Shown here: positions 1 through 7,299 of the stretch, in pieces | How the letters are laid out: each line of letters begins with the position of its first letter | How positions within the stretch are numbered: the stretch's first letter is position 1 | DNA from: Nocardioides ganghwensis | GTDB taxonomy: Bacteria; Actinomycetota; Actinomycetes; Propionibacteriales; Nocardioidaceae | Length of the DNA stretch: 64,000 bases | Assembly: GCF_014779655.1 (NCBI RefSeq) | Contig: NZ_JACXYX010000009.1 | Span: 1-64,000 of the forward strand | Direction: 5' to 3' | Program-made: the position numbers and the translations under genes | Notes under the pieces: generated by a model | Told to the model about the DNA's origin: nothing | The model's input: only the letters and a program-made list of their open reading frames with translations | Databases searched by the model: none

Positions 1-76
1 GGTCCGCCCGCAGCTCCACCGCCATCCGGGTCGCTCGCTCACGCAGCTCGTCGGGGTACTTCCTGGGTGCTGCCAT
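1..76 (-). CDS. IS3-family transposase OrfA, N-terminal 25 residues (partial)
   Basis: The ATG is at 76-74 and the visible protein begins MAAPRKYPDELRERATRM, a very typical start for the helix-turn-helix OrfA subunit of actinobacterial IS3 transposases, which binds the IS ends. The frame stays open to base 2. A GGAGGA ribosome-binding site lies a few bases upstream on the minus strand, in the window around 85-92. Only the first 25 codons are present, so intactness and the OrfB partner cannot be judged. Confidence 0.8.
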   Translation of the reverse strand, partial: MAAPRKYPDELRERATRMAVELRAD

Positions 77-127
77 GACTCTCATCCTCCATGGATTGAG
101 AGCCTCCACCAGACCCGGGGCGATTCA
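1..127 (-). mobile_element. IS3-family insertion sequence, one end (partial, runs off window)
   Basis: Reading the minus strand, an IS3-type terminal inverted repeat starts at 127 (TGAATCGCCCCGGG...). It is followed about 50 bases later by the first codons of a transposase OrfA. The TG at the tip, the short leader and the start codon at 76 are the usual layout of actinobacterial IS3 elements. The boundary at 127 falls inside a codon of the replication-initiator gene, so the element interrupts that gene. The other end and any target duplication lie outside the window. Confidence 0.75.
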
Positions 128-641
128 CGAGGTATGTACGGGTTCTCATTCTGTTCGGCGGAACATGGGCCAGGCGGTCGATCAGACCACGCGGGTCCCC
201 GATGCCGGTGAAGTCTCTCGCAAGATCAATCCGCGTGATGACGAGTTGCTCAGGTTCGCATCGCCAGTGGACCGCCGTCGCCGCCGCCTGATGAGCCATC
301 TGGACCGCCAAGACCGCCTCTTCCACCCCTGCCGGCTGGCGGTTGTCCCCGCGGACTGCCTTGGGCACGGAGAACTCCATCGCGACTACGCCCGATGGCT
401 CCCGCCACAACTGGACCTCGAGGTCTCGGTCATCGAGGCGTACCCGTTCGCTGGCGAGGTGTTCCGTGAACTGGCCCGACGTCGGATCAATAGCCCGGCG
501 CAGTCGTTGCCCACTGATCCGTTCGTGGACGGCCGAAGCCGGCCCCCGCACGGCGATGGTGTCGATGCCGAAGCGGGCCGCGGTGTTTTCCTGCATGTTC
601 CGCCCGCTGTTAGTAGGCGCGAGATGACGAGTGACGCTCAC
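128..641 (-). pseudogene. Replication-initiation (Rep-like) protein, truncated by IS insertion
   Basis: About 171 residues of an integrative-element replication initiator remain. The stretch LVITRIDLARDFTGI followed by a GLIDRL...VPPNRMRT segment resembles the start of the Rep/RepSA-type initiator domain of actinomycete mobile elements (family recognition from memory, not a search). The GTG start at 641 overlaps the excisionase stop by the sequence GTGA, which implies translational coupling; an internal ATG at 596 is an alternative. At position 127 the sequence switches to the IS3 end, so the open frame continues only about 30 unrelated codons to 39. The C-terminal catalytic part is lost or displaced, and the element probably cannot replicate autonomously. 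Confidence 0.65.
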
Positions 642-835
642 GCTGGCTGGTCAGCGCACGCATCCAGCCACGCCTCGACGTCCGACATCCGAAATCGGAC
701 GTGCTTGCCGATCCGGTAGCCGCGCGGTCCCGAGCCGGCGGACCTCCAGCGGTAGACCGTGGCAACCGGCACAGCGATCAGAGCGGCCAGGTCCTGCGGC
801 GACAGCAGGTGGTTGGCATTGGGTGCGGCATCCAT
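638..835 (-). CDS. xis: Excisionase / MerR-type helix-turn-helix DNA-binding protein
   Basis: This 65-residue protein is almost entirely one winged helix-turn-helix of the excisionase type. LLSPQDLAALIAVPVATVYRW forms the recognition module, followed by GPRGYRIGKHVRFRMSDVEAWL. Such proteins bend att DNA and direct the integrase toward excision. The length is typical for the family. It overlaps the rep gene by GTGA (638-641), is transcribed away from the XRE regulator and shares an intergenic control region with it. The ATG at 835 has only a weak GGAA upstream. Confidence 0.8.
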   Translation of the reverse strand: MDAAPNANHLLSPQDLAALIAVPVATVYRWRSAGSGPRGYRIGKHVRFRMSDVEAWLDACADQPA

Positions 836-968
836 GACTTGTTCCGTTCAGTCGTATAGGCGATCACTTTGATCGCTCAGGTGCGGACTAGAACTCTCCC
901 ATGGATTTTCATTAGTTCAGGGACGGGCTTCGTGCACCTTCATTTTTGATCGTCTATGCTCCCTTCTC
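836..968. promoter_or_regulatory. Divergent control region between xis and the XRE regulator
   Basis: A near-identical 14-base motif TGATCG(C/T)CTAT(A/G)C occurs once on each strand. One copy is on the minus strand at 866-853 and reads toward xis. The other is on the plus strand at 947-960 and reads toward the regulator. Each includes a plausible -10 (TATACG and TATGCT). Beside the first copy is a perfect inverted repeat GCGATC-N5-GATCGC at 860-876. The plus-strand TATGCT ends 8 bases before the regulator ATG, suggesting a leaderless transcript. The arrangement looks like an operator that lets the XRE protein control both promoters; this is an inference. Confidence 0.5.
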
Positions 969-1610
969 ATGGCTGGTAAGCAGTTGCCCTCGGGGCCGAC
1001 CTCCGCGACGACACGCGCGAACATCGCGCACTTCCGTACGGAGGCGGGCATGACCTATGCAGAGCTCTCGAGGGAACTCGAGCGACGAGGTCATCTCATC
1101 CCGCCCCTCGGCCTGCGCAGGATCGAGTCGGGGGAGCGGCGCGTGGACGTAGATGATCTCGTCGCGCTAGCGCTCGCCCTTGACGTCAATCCCAATGCGC
1201 TCCTGATGCCTCGGGAGCGCGGCTCATCGATCGACTGCGCCGTAACCGGGTATTCAGGCGGCCCACTCCACACTGCCATGGCGTGGCGATGGGCCACGGG
1301 ACACCTGTCTCTCACGAGACCGCCGAACGACTCCAGTTCATTCTCATGGCAGTTCATGAAGCGCGTACGGCCTGCCGAGGTGTTGACTGACGACGAGCGG
1401 CACGAGAAGAGAAGAACGTGGGTCTCGACTCGTATAGCGGTCATAGAGGAGGAGCTCAAGGCTGAAATCGCCGCCGTAGGCGAGCAAGACGCAGACCCCT
1501 CACACCAATGGGAGATGGAAGCCCTTGCCGCGTTGAATGTGGCGGATGATGCACAGTGGGCCGCTGCAGGTTATGACCCAGCTCCGCCGTCCGGACAAGA
1601 CCGTGCCTAG
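969..1610 (+). CDS. Cro/XRE-family transcriptional regulator of the integrated element
   Basis: 213 residues. An N-terminal Cro/C1-type helix-turn-helix spans roughly residues 18-75 (NIAHFRTEAGMTYAELSREL then LRRIESGERRVDVDDLVALA). A C-terminal part of about 130 residues has no recognised domain. This architecture is common for regulators next to integrases in actinomycete integrative elements. It reads divergently from xis and its 3' end overlaps the start of the integrase gene, so the two are probably co-transcribed. The ATG at 969 has no Shine-Dalgarno but sits just downstream of a TATGCT box. Confidence 0.75.
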   Translation: MAGKQLPSGPTSATTRANIAHFRTEAGMTYAELSRELERRGHLIPPLGLRRIESGERRVDVDDLVALALALDVNPNALLMPRERGSSIDCAVTGYSGGPLHTAMAWRWATGHLSLTRPPNDSSSFSWQFMKRVRPAEVLTDDERHEKRRTWVSTRIAVIEEELKAEIAAVGEQDADPSHQWEMEALAALNVADDAQWAAAGYDPAPPSGQDRA

Positions 1611-2766
1611 GCCGCCGCTGAGGCTTGGGTCCTGGGGGCGTATCAGCGTCGTCCATCGTGGAACTGGCTCATGGCGCGCCAGAGCAAGATTCCGCGACTT
1701 CGATGGAAGGACGCGCCTGGTGGAGGCGTCAGGAACCACGAGGTCCAAGGCAGAAGCAGAGTTGTTGCTCCGACTGCAGACGCGGTCTCGACCGACCGGC
1801 GACAGCGTCACGGGTGCCACGCGCCTAAACGCCGTCGCCGACATGTGGCTACGTGAGGTCAACGACTCCGACAAGGCGGTAGGAACGAAGGAGCGGTATC
1901 GCGAGGTCGTGGAGCGCCACGTGCGCCCAGCCTTGGGCTCACTCCGAGTGCATGAGCTCTCTGTAGGACTCATTGACAGCCACCTGACGGCCGTGAGAGA
2001 TCGGTCGGGCCCCAGTGCCGCCAAGGCGGTCAGAACCGCGCTTACGGGCATCCTGGGTGTTGCGGTCCGTCACGACGCCCTCCAGGTCAACCTGGCTGGG
2101 CAGACGCGACCTGTTGCAGTCGGCTCCAAGGTCGTAGTCGCGCTCGCTGCAGAGGAGGTGGTCGCACTGCGGCAAGCGGTCCGATTGGACCCCTCAGCCG
2201 TGGCAGCCGATTTCCCAGACCTGATCGATCTGTTGTTGGCCACCGGCGTGCGGATCAACGAGGCGTTGGCCCTGAGGTGGAGTCACGTGGATCTTGGCGC
2301 GGAGACACCAACGGTCTCCATCGCGGCAACTCTGGTTCGGGAAGCGGGCGGTGGCATCAAGATTCAGGAGAGTCCCAAGAGCGCGGCGGGTAGACGCGTG
2401 CTGCAACTGCCCCCTTTCGCTGTCGAGATGCTGCTTCGGCGTCGGGTTGAGCAGCATGCGAACGAGTTCGACGTGGTTTTTCCCTCGGCGACCGGCACCC
2501 TTCGCGACTCGCGGAATGTTTCTAAGCAGTGGCGAGCTTTCGGGCGACGGAACCCTGCTTGGGCGGCGGTGACATCTCATACGTTTAGGAAGACTGTTGC
2601 CACCGTACTTACGAGGCAGTTCGACGCCCTCACGGCCTCGGCTCAGCTGGGGCACTCATCGTCCGCGGTCACAGAAAAGCACTACATCCAACGGACGCAC
2701 CGGGGTCCGGATGTCCGCGCGCTGCTGTCCGACCTCGTCGCTCCCGCTGCCGAAAGCGATGAGTAA
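1573..2766 (+). CDS. int: Tyrosine recombinase / site-specific integrase
   Basis: 397 residues from the ATG at 1573, which has a GCAGG-like ribosome site just upstream; an earlier ATG at 1537 in the same frame is less likely. An N-terminal arm-binding domain (GSWGRISV...WRARARFRD) and an SAM-like core-binding domain (about 80-180) precede the catalytic domain. The complete active site is visible: R227 (GVRINEAL), H336 and R339 (HTFR), H361 (LGHSS) and Y371 (EKHYIQ). It should integrate and excise the element at the neighbouring tRNA-Arg gene, 80 bases downstream. Codon use and GC are slightly below those of the chromosomal genes to the right, consistent with transfer. Confidence 0.92.
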   Translation: MTQLRRPDKTVPRPPLRLGSWGRISVVHRGTGSWRARARFRDFDGRTRLVEASGTTRSKAEAELLLRLQTRSRPTGDSVTGATRLNAVADMWLREVNDSDKAVGTKERYREVVERHVRPALGSLRVHELSVGLIDSHLTAVRDRSGPSAAKAVRTALTGILGVAVRHDALQVNLAGQTRPVAVGSKVVVALAAEEVVALRQAVRLDPSAVAADFPDLIDLLLATGVRINEALALRWSHVDLGAETPTVSIAATLVREAGGGIKIQESPKSAAGRRVLQLPPFAVEMLLRRRVEQHANEFDVVFPSATGTLRDSRNVSKQWRAFGRRNPAWAAVTSHTFRKTVATVLTRQFDALTASAQLGHSSSAVTEKHYIQRTHRGPDVRALLSDLVAPAAESDE

Positions 2767-2801
2767 GCGATGGATGCGGCGGGACGAGGGCTCAACGCAA
2801 A

Positions 2802-2837
2802 AAGCCTCTGGCCTGCGTTTCTGCAGGTCAGAGGCTT
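2802..2837. terminator. Bidirectional intrinsic terminator between int and tRNA-Arg
   Basis: A 15-bp stem (AAGCCTCTGGCCTGC paired with GCAGGTCAGAGGCTT, one G:T pair) with a 6-base loop. Read on the minus strand it follows tRNA-Arg by 9 bases and ends in a run of five T, so it is primarily the tRNA terminator. On the plus strand it lies 35 bases after the integrase stop. Confidence 0.85.
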
Positions 2838-2846
2838 CTTGCTCTG

Positions 2847-2919
2847 CGCGCCTGTAGGGATTCGAACCCCAAACCTTCTGATCCGTAGTCAGATGCTCTA
2901 TCCGTTGAGCTACAGGCGC
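2847..2919 (-). tRNA. tRNA-Arg (anticodon ACG)
   Basis: The minus strand folds as a 73-base cloverleaf. The acceptor is GCGCCTG/CAGGCGC, the anticodon loop CTACGGA gives anticodon ACG, the T-loop is GGTTCGAATCC, and the discriminator is G. CCA is not encoded. The integrase gene ends about 80 bases beyond the tRNA 3' end, which makes the 3' half of this tRNA the likely attachment site. A possible -10 (TATCCT) lies about 40 bases upstream. Confidence 0.95.
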
Positions 2920-3066
2920 CCGTCCGAGCGGGCCGACCGGCCTGCGAGGACTGGACGAGGATAGCCGACGCACTCCGGGCGAGCGAAATCAGGGACCGGT
3001 GCGCGGCCGGGACCTTCGTCGCGCAGTCGGGACCATCGACCCCCGCCGCGCACCTCGACGGTGCCC

Positions 3067-3072
3067 TAGGGT
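3067..3072 (+). promoter_or_regulatory. Probable -10 box for the first PEP carboxykinase gene
   Basis: TAGGGT matches the TANNNT -10 element seen repeatedly in this window. Transcription from about 3079 would give a leader of roughly 45 bases before the ATG at 3125. The -35 region is not convincing. Confidence 0.45.
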
Positions 3073-3124
3073 GCCAAGCACCCGCACCGCGGCGAGGCAC
3101 CGCCGCACGACGAGAGGCAGCGCG

Positions 3125-4963
3125 ATGGCAGATCTCGAGGCAGTCCTGGACGAAGCCGGGCTGACCAACCCGAAGGTCCGTGAGTTCGTCAAGGAGTACG
3201 CCGAGCTGACCGGCGCGGAGCACGTCGAGGTGGTCAACGCCTCCGACGACGCGCGGTTGCTCGAGGAGGCGGTCGCCGCCGGCGAGCTCCAGCGGGCCGG
3301 GGAGGGGCGCTACTACTCCCGCAGCTACTACAAGGACACCGCCCGCTCCGAGGAGCGCACGATCGTCGCGACCAGCGACGAGAAGGACCGCGGCGTCTAC
3401 AACAACTGGCGCCCGGCCTCGGAGATGAAGCCGATGCTCCACGACCGGATGCGCGGCGCATCCGAGGGCAAGACGATGTACGTCATCCCCTATCTGATGG
3501 CCCCGGCCGGCAACCCGCTCGAGCCGTGGGCGGCCGGCGTCGAGCTCACCGACACCCGCACCGTGGTGCTCCACATGATCCGCATGGCCCGCGTCGGCGT
3601 GCAGTTCGTCAACGACCTCGAGGACCCCGACTCGTTCGTCCGCGCGGTCCACGTCACCGGCGACCTCGAGCACCTCGGGCAGGGCACGCCCGACGACCAG
3701 CGCTACTTCGTCACCGTCGCGGACGAGCGCACCATCCTGCACTTCGGCTCCTCCTACGGCGGCAACGCGCTGCTCGGCAAGATCGCGCACGGCCTGCGGC
3801 AGGGGGCGTACGACGGCTGGGCGAGCAGGAAGTTCCTCGCCGAGCAGTACATGCTCATCGGCATCCACGACAAGGAGACGGGCCGGACCTACCACGTCTG
3901 CGGTGGCTTCCCGAGCGCCTCCGGCAAGACCAACCTCGCGATGATGGCGGCCCCCGACGCGCTCGGTGATCGTTACCACGTGTCGTTCTACGGCGACGAC
4001 ATCGCCTGGCTCTGGGTCGACGAGGAGTCCGGCCGGCTGATGGGGATGAACCCGGAGTACGGCGTGTTCGGGGTCGCCAAGGACACCAACGAGACGACCA
4101 ACCCCAACGCCCTGGCCTCCATCGAGGAGGGCACGCAGGCGATCTTCACCAACGTCGCCTACAACCCCACGACCGGCGAGGTCTGGTGGGAGGGCCGCAC
4201 GCCGAAGCCGCCGAGCAACGTGAAGGGCTGGCTCGACTGGACCGGCGCCCCGCTGGCGGACCGCAAGGACAACGACACCGCCGCCTGGGCGCACCCCAAC
4301 AGCCGCTTCACCACGACGCTCGACAACGTGCCCAACATCGCGCCCGACTACGACGCGCCGGCGGGTGTGCCGATCGACGCGATCATCTTCGGCGGCCGAA
4401 CCCGCGACCGCGAGCCGCTGATCCGCGCGATCACCGACCTCGCCGAGGGCGTGTACGACGGGCTGACCCTGGGTGCCGAGGCGACCTTCGCGGCCGAGGG
4501 CGTCGACGGTCAGCTGCGCTACGACCCGATGTCGAACCGTCCGTTCATGGCCTACGGCGAGGGCGACTACGCGCGCCACTACCTCGACGTCGTCGGGGCG
4601 GCGAAGGAGCAGCCGATCTTCGCCCACGTCAACTGGTTCCAGAAGGACCCCGACGACGGCCACTTCCTGTGGCCGGGCTACCGCGACAACCTGCGGCCGC
4701 TGCTGTGGCTGCTCCAGCTCAAGAACGGCGAGGTCAGCGGACGCCGTACGGCGGTCGGCATCATCCCGACCGAGGACGAGCTGGACCTCACCGGCATGGA
4801 CGTCCCGGCAGCGGACCTCGAGCGCATCCTCACCATCGACAAGGAGCGCTGGCAGCAGGAGATGGGCTTCCGCGAGGAGCACCTCTCCCAGTTCGAGCGG
4901 ATGCCCGAGGAGATCTGGGAGGCGCACCGCCGGGTCGCCGCCGACCTCGACGCCGAGGACTGA
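3125..4963 (+). CDS. GTP-type PEP carboxykinase paralogue with altered active-site residues
   Basis: 612 residues, full length for GTP-dependent PEP carboxykinase (oxaloacetate + GTP to PEP + CO2 + GDP). The ATG at 3125 is preceded by an AGAGGC ribosome site. Fold signatures are present: [42 protein letters not shown] and NWFQKD. Compared with the second copy at 10155-12002, three normally invariant positions differ. The P-loop cysteine is Ser266 (FPSASGKT rather than FPSACGKT). The GKK lysine pair is Lys219-Ile220. The histidine of LAEHML is Gln241. In studied enzymes, a lysine of GKK and that histidine bind catalytic Mn2+. It may therefore have changed metal use, substrate or no carboxykinase activity. 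The next gene starts 40 bases downstream. Confidence 0.8.
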   Translation: MADLEAVLDEAGLTNPKVREFVKEYAELTGAEHVEVVNASDDARLLEEAVAAGELQRAGEGRYYSRSYYKDTARSEERTIVATSDEKDRGVYNNWRPASEMKPMLHDRMRGASEGKTMYVIPYLMAPAGNPLEPWAAGVELTDTRTVVLHMIRMARVGVQFVNDLEDPDSFVRAVHVTGDLEHLGQGTPDDQRYFVTVADERTILHFGSSYGGNALLGKIAHGLRQGAYDGWASRKFLAEQYMLIGIHDKETGRTYHVCGGFPSASGKTNLAMMAAPDALGDRYHVSFYGDDIAWLWVDEESGRLMGMNPEYGVFGVAKDTNETTNPNALASIEEGTQAIFTNVAYNPTTGEVWWEGRTPKPPSNVKGWLDWTGAPLADRKDNDTAAWAHPNSRFTTTLDNVPNIAPDYDAPAGVPIDAIIFGGRTRDREPLIRAITDLAEGVYDGLTLGAEATFAAEGVDGQLRYDPMSNRPFMAYGEGDYARHYLDVVGAAKEQPIFAHVNWFQKDPDDGHFLWPGYRDNLRPLLWLLQLKNGEVSGRRTAVGIIPTEDELDLTGMDVPAADLERILTIDKERWQQEMGFREEHLSQFERMPEEIWEAHRRVAADLDAED

Positions 4964-4978
4964 TCCGCCCCGTCGCGA

Positions 4979-5003
4979 CCCGACCGCCACTAGGGTGGTC
5001 GGG
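4979..5003 (+). promoter_or_regulatory. Inverted repeat overlapping a leaderless promoter (TAGGGT) of the GGDEF/EVL gene
   Basis: A 10-bp inverted repeat (CCCGACCGCC and GGTGGTCGGG, one G:T) brackets a TAGGGT -10 box at 4991-4996. The second arm ends on the first base of the GTG start codon at 5003. It can act as the terminator of the preceding gene, as an operator over the promoter, or both. Confidence 0.5.
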
Positions 5004-7255
5004 TGCGACGTCCTGTCTCGGAGACCCCCGCACGAGGGTCCGCCCGCCCCGACCTGCGACGCGGCACGCCCGCGCTCGCCTGGCCGTTCGGCGTCGTGGC
5101 GGCGCTCGGCCTGCTCACCGTGCTCCTGCCGCCCTACGAGCGGCCCTGGTGGGTGGTCGCCCTGGCCGCCCTCGCCCTGGTGTCCTCGGCCCTGGTCTTC
5201 GTGGCGAGCCGGCGCCGCCACGAGCGGACCTGGCTGGACCCGCTGGCCGCCTACCTGCTGTTCCCCTTCGCCGGTCTCGTCAACGACGCCGCCGGGGCGG
5301 GCACCGGGGGCTCGTCCTCGGGCATGACGGTGCTGCTCCTGCTGCCGATCCTGTGGCTGGCGATCACCGGCACCCCGCGCCAGCTCTGGATCGCGAGCGG
5401 GTTGTCCGTTGCCACCCTCGTGGTCCCCGTCGTGGTCATCGGCCCTCCCGCGTACGTCCTGGGTGACTGGCGTCGCGCCGTGATGTGGGGGGCGGTCGCG
5501 GTCGTGCTCGCGCCGGTGCTCCAGCGCATCGTCCGCGACCTCGCGCGACAGACGCGGCGCGCGCGAACGGCCAGCGAGCGGGTCGAGAGGCTCTTCGACG
5601 ACGCGCCGCACGGGGTGGCGCTCCTCGACTCCGCCGGCACGATCATCCGGGTCAACGTGTCGATGGCGGTCCTGCTCGGGCTCGAGCCGCCCGAGATGGT
5701 CGGGCACCGCCTGGGGGCCTTCGAGACGCCCGGCGAGGACCGCATCCAGGACCACCTCGATCGCCTGCTGCTCGACCGTGGCGACTCCCTCGACACCGAG
5801 TGCCTGCTGCGCGACTCGGGCGGCAACGACGTGCACGTCGCGCTCAGCAGCACCGTCGTGGCGGATCCCGAGATGGGCCAGATCGTGATGGTCAACGTGG
5901 TCGACATGTCCGACCGTCGCCGCTACCTCGACCGGCTCGCGCACCTCGCCGACCACGACGTCCTCACGGGGCTGGCCAACCGGCGACGCTTCGACAACGA
6001 GCTGCAGCGCCACCTCGACCGGTGCCGTCGCCATGGTCCGACCGGGGCGCTGCTGCTCCTCGACCTCGACAACTTCAAGCAGGTCAACGACTCGCTCGGG
6101 CACAACGCCGGCGACGAGCTGCTCGTCAACATCGCCGGGCTGCTGCGGCGGTCCATCCGCACCACCGACGTGGTGGCGCGCCTGGGCGGCGACGAGTTCG
6201 CGATCCTGCTCACCGACGGCGACCAGGCCGCCGCCCAGCGTGTGGCGGACCTCGTCGTCGAGCGCATCGGCGCCCACGCCGCGACCCTCGACGGCGTCGC
6301 GCGCCGGGTCACTGCGAGCGTCGGCGCGGTCACCTTCCAGGCGGCGTCCGAGCACAGCGCCGACATCCTCGCCCTCGCCGACATGACGATGTACGACGCC
6401 AAGGAGGCCGGCCGCAACCAGGTCGCCGTCCTGCCGGAGGGCGACACCCGCGGCCCGCGGGCCGCTGCCCGCCTGCAGTGGCAGAGCCGCATCGAGGACG
6501 CCCTCGAGCACGACCGCTTCGAGCTGCACCTCCAGCCGATCATGGACATCTCCGACGGACGGATCAGCTCGGCGGAGGTGCTGCTCCGGCTGCGCGACGA
6601 GGACGAGCTCGTGCCGCCGTCACGCTTCGTCTACATCGCCGAGCGGGTCGGACTGATGCCGCTGGTCGACGCGTGGGTGGTCGACAAGAGCCTCGAGCTG
6701 CTCGCCCGCCTGCGCCGCGAGCACGACCCTCGCTTCGAGCTGGAGGTCAACCTGTCGGGCCACTCCATCGGCAACCCCGAGATCGAGCGCGCGATCGTCG
6801 CCTCGCTCGCCCGGCACGAGGTCGACCCCTCGGCGCTCATCCTGGAGATCACCGAGACCGCCGCGGTGGCCGACGTGGCCCTCGCCCGCGACTTCGCCGC
6901 CCGGATGACCGACCTGGGGTGCGCCTTCGCGCTCGACGACTTCGGCGCTGGGTTCGGGTCGTTCTACTACCTCAAGCACCTGTTCTTCGACTACGTGAAG
7001 ATCGACGGCGAGTTCGTCGCGCACGTCCACGAGTCGGCGGTCGACCGCACCATCATGCGCTCGATCGTCGGCATCGCCCGCGACCTCGGCAAGCGGACGG
7101 TCGCCGAGTTCGTGTCGGACCCGCAGATCCTCGAGGTGTGCCGCGAGGAGGGCGTCGACTTCGCCCAGGGCTACCTGATCGGGAGGCCGGTGCCCTACGA
7201 CGAGTTCGTGGACAAGTTCCTGCCGGCCGCCGTCGGGACGGCACCGCACGACTGA
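5003..7255 (+). CDS. Membrane-bound PAS-GGDEF-EAL protein (cyclic-di-GMP turnover)
   Basis: 750 residues. Five or six membrane segments (about 25-180) are followed by a PAS domain (about 192-300), a GGDEF diguanylate cyclase domain and an EAL phosphodiesterase domain (about 503-742). The cyclase motif GGDEF is intact at 395-399, with an inhibitory-site RTTD five residues before it, so c-di-GMP synthesis is expected. The EAL signature reads EVL (525-527), but the key residues remain: EVNLSG, EITET, DDFGAGFGS, KIDGEF and AQGYL. Phosphodiesterase activity is therefore also possible. The GTG start has no Shine-Dalgarno and lies 6 bases after TAGGGT. It precedes a glycosyltransferase by 44 bases, suggesting c-di-GMP control of a polysaccharide. 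Confidence 0.88.
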   Translation: MRRPVSETPARGSARPDLRRGTPALAWPFGVVAALGLLTVLLPPYERPWWVVALAALALVSSALVFVASRRRHERTWLDPLAAYLLFPFAGLVNDAAGAGTGGSSSGMTVLLLLPILWLAITGTPRQLWIASGLSVATLVVPVVVIGPPAYVLGDWRRAVMWGAVAVVLAPVLQRIVRDLARQTRRARTASERVERLFDDAPHGVALLDSAGTIIRVNVSMAVLLGLEPPEMVGHRLGAFETPGEDRIQDHLDRLLLDRGDSLDTECLLRDSGGNDVHVALSSTVVADPEMGQIVMVNVVDMSDRRRYLDRLAHLADHDVLTGLANRRRFDNELQRHLDRCRRHGPTGALLLLDLDNFKQVNDSLGHNAGDELLVNIAGLLRRSIRTTDVVARLGGDEFAILLTDGDQAAAQRVADLVVERIGAHAATLDGVARRVTASVGAVTFQAASEHSADILALADMTMYDAKEAGRNQVAVLPEGDTRGPRAAARLQWQSRIEDALEHDRFELHLQPIMDISDGRISSAEVLLRLRDEDELVPPSRFVYIAERVGLMPLVDAWVVDKSLELLARLRREHDPRFELEVNLSGHSIGNPEIERAIVASLARHEVDPSALILEITETAAVADVALARDFAARMTDLGCAFALDDFGAGFGSFYYLKHLFFDYVKIDGEFVAHVHESAVDRTIMRSIVGIARDLGKRTVAEFVSDPQILEVCREEGVDFAQGYLIGRPVPYDEFVDKFLPAAVGTAPHD

Positions 7256-7299
7256 CCGGCGGCGGACGCCTGCCGTGGATCTAGGAGGCTCGGGACGAC

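Noticed and set aside
3125-4963. Pyrophosphate-dependent PEP carboxykinase
   Set aside because: That class is about twice this length; this protein has the size and motifs of the GTP class despite the substitutions.
2828-6529. A 1233-codon minus-strand open frame across the first PEP carboxykinase and GGDEF genes
   Set aside because: Repetitive Val/Gly/Arg/Asp-rich translation with no domains, lying opposite two well-supported genes; a GC-rich shadow frame.
6575-6583. Calling the EAL domain inactive because the motif reads EVL
   Set aside because: The metal-binding glutamate and the other catalytic segments are retained, so inactivity is not supported.
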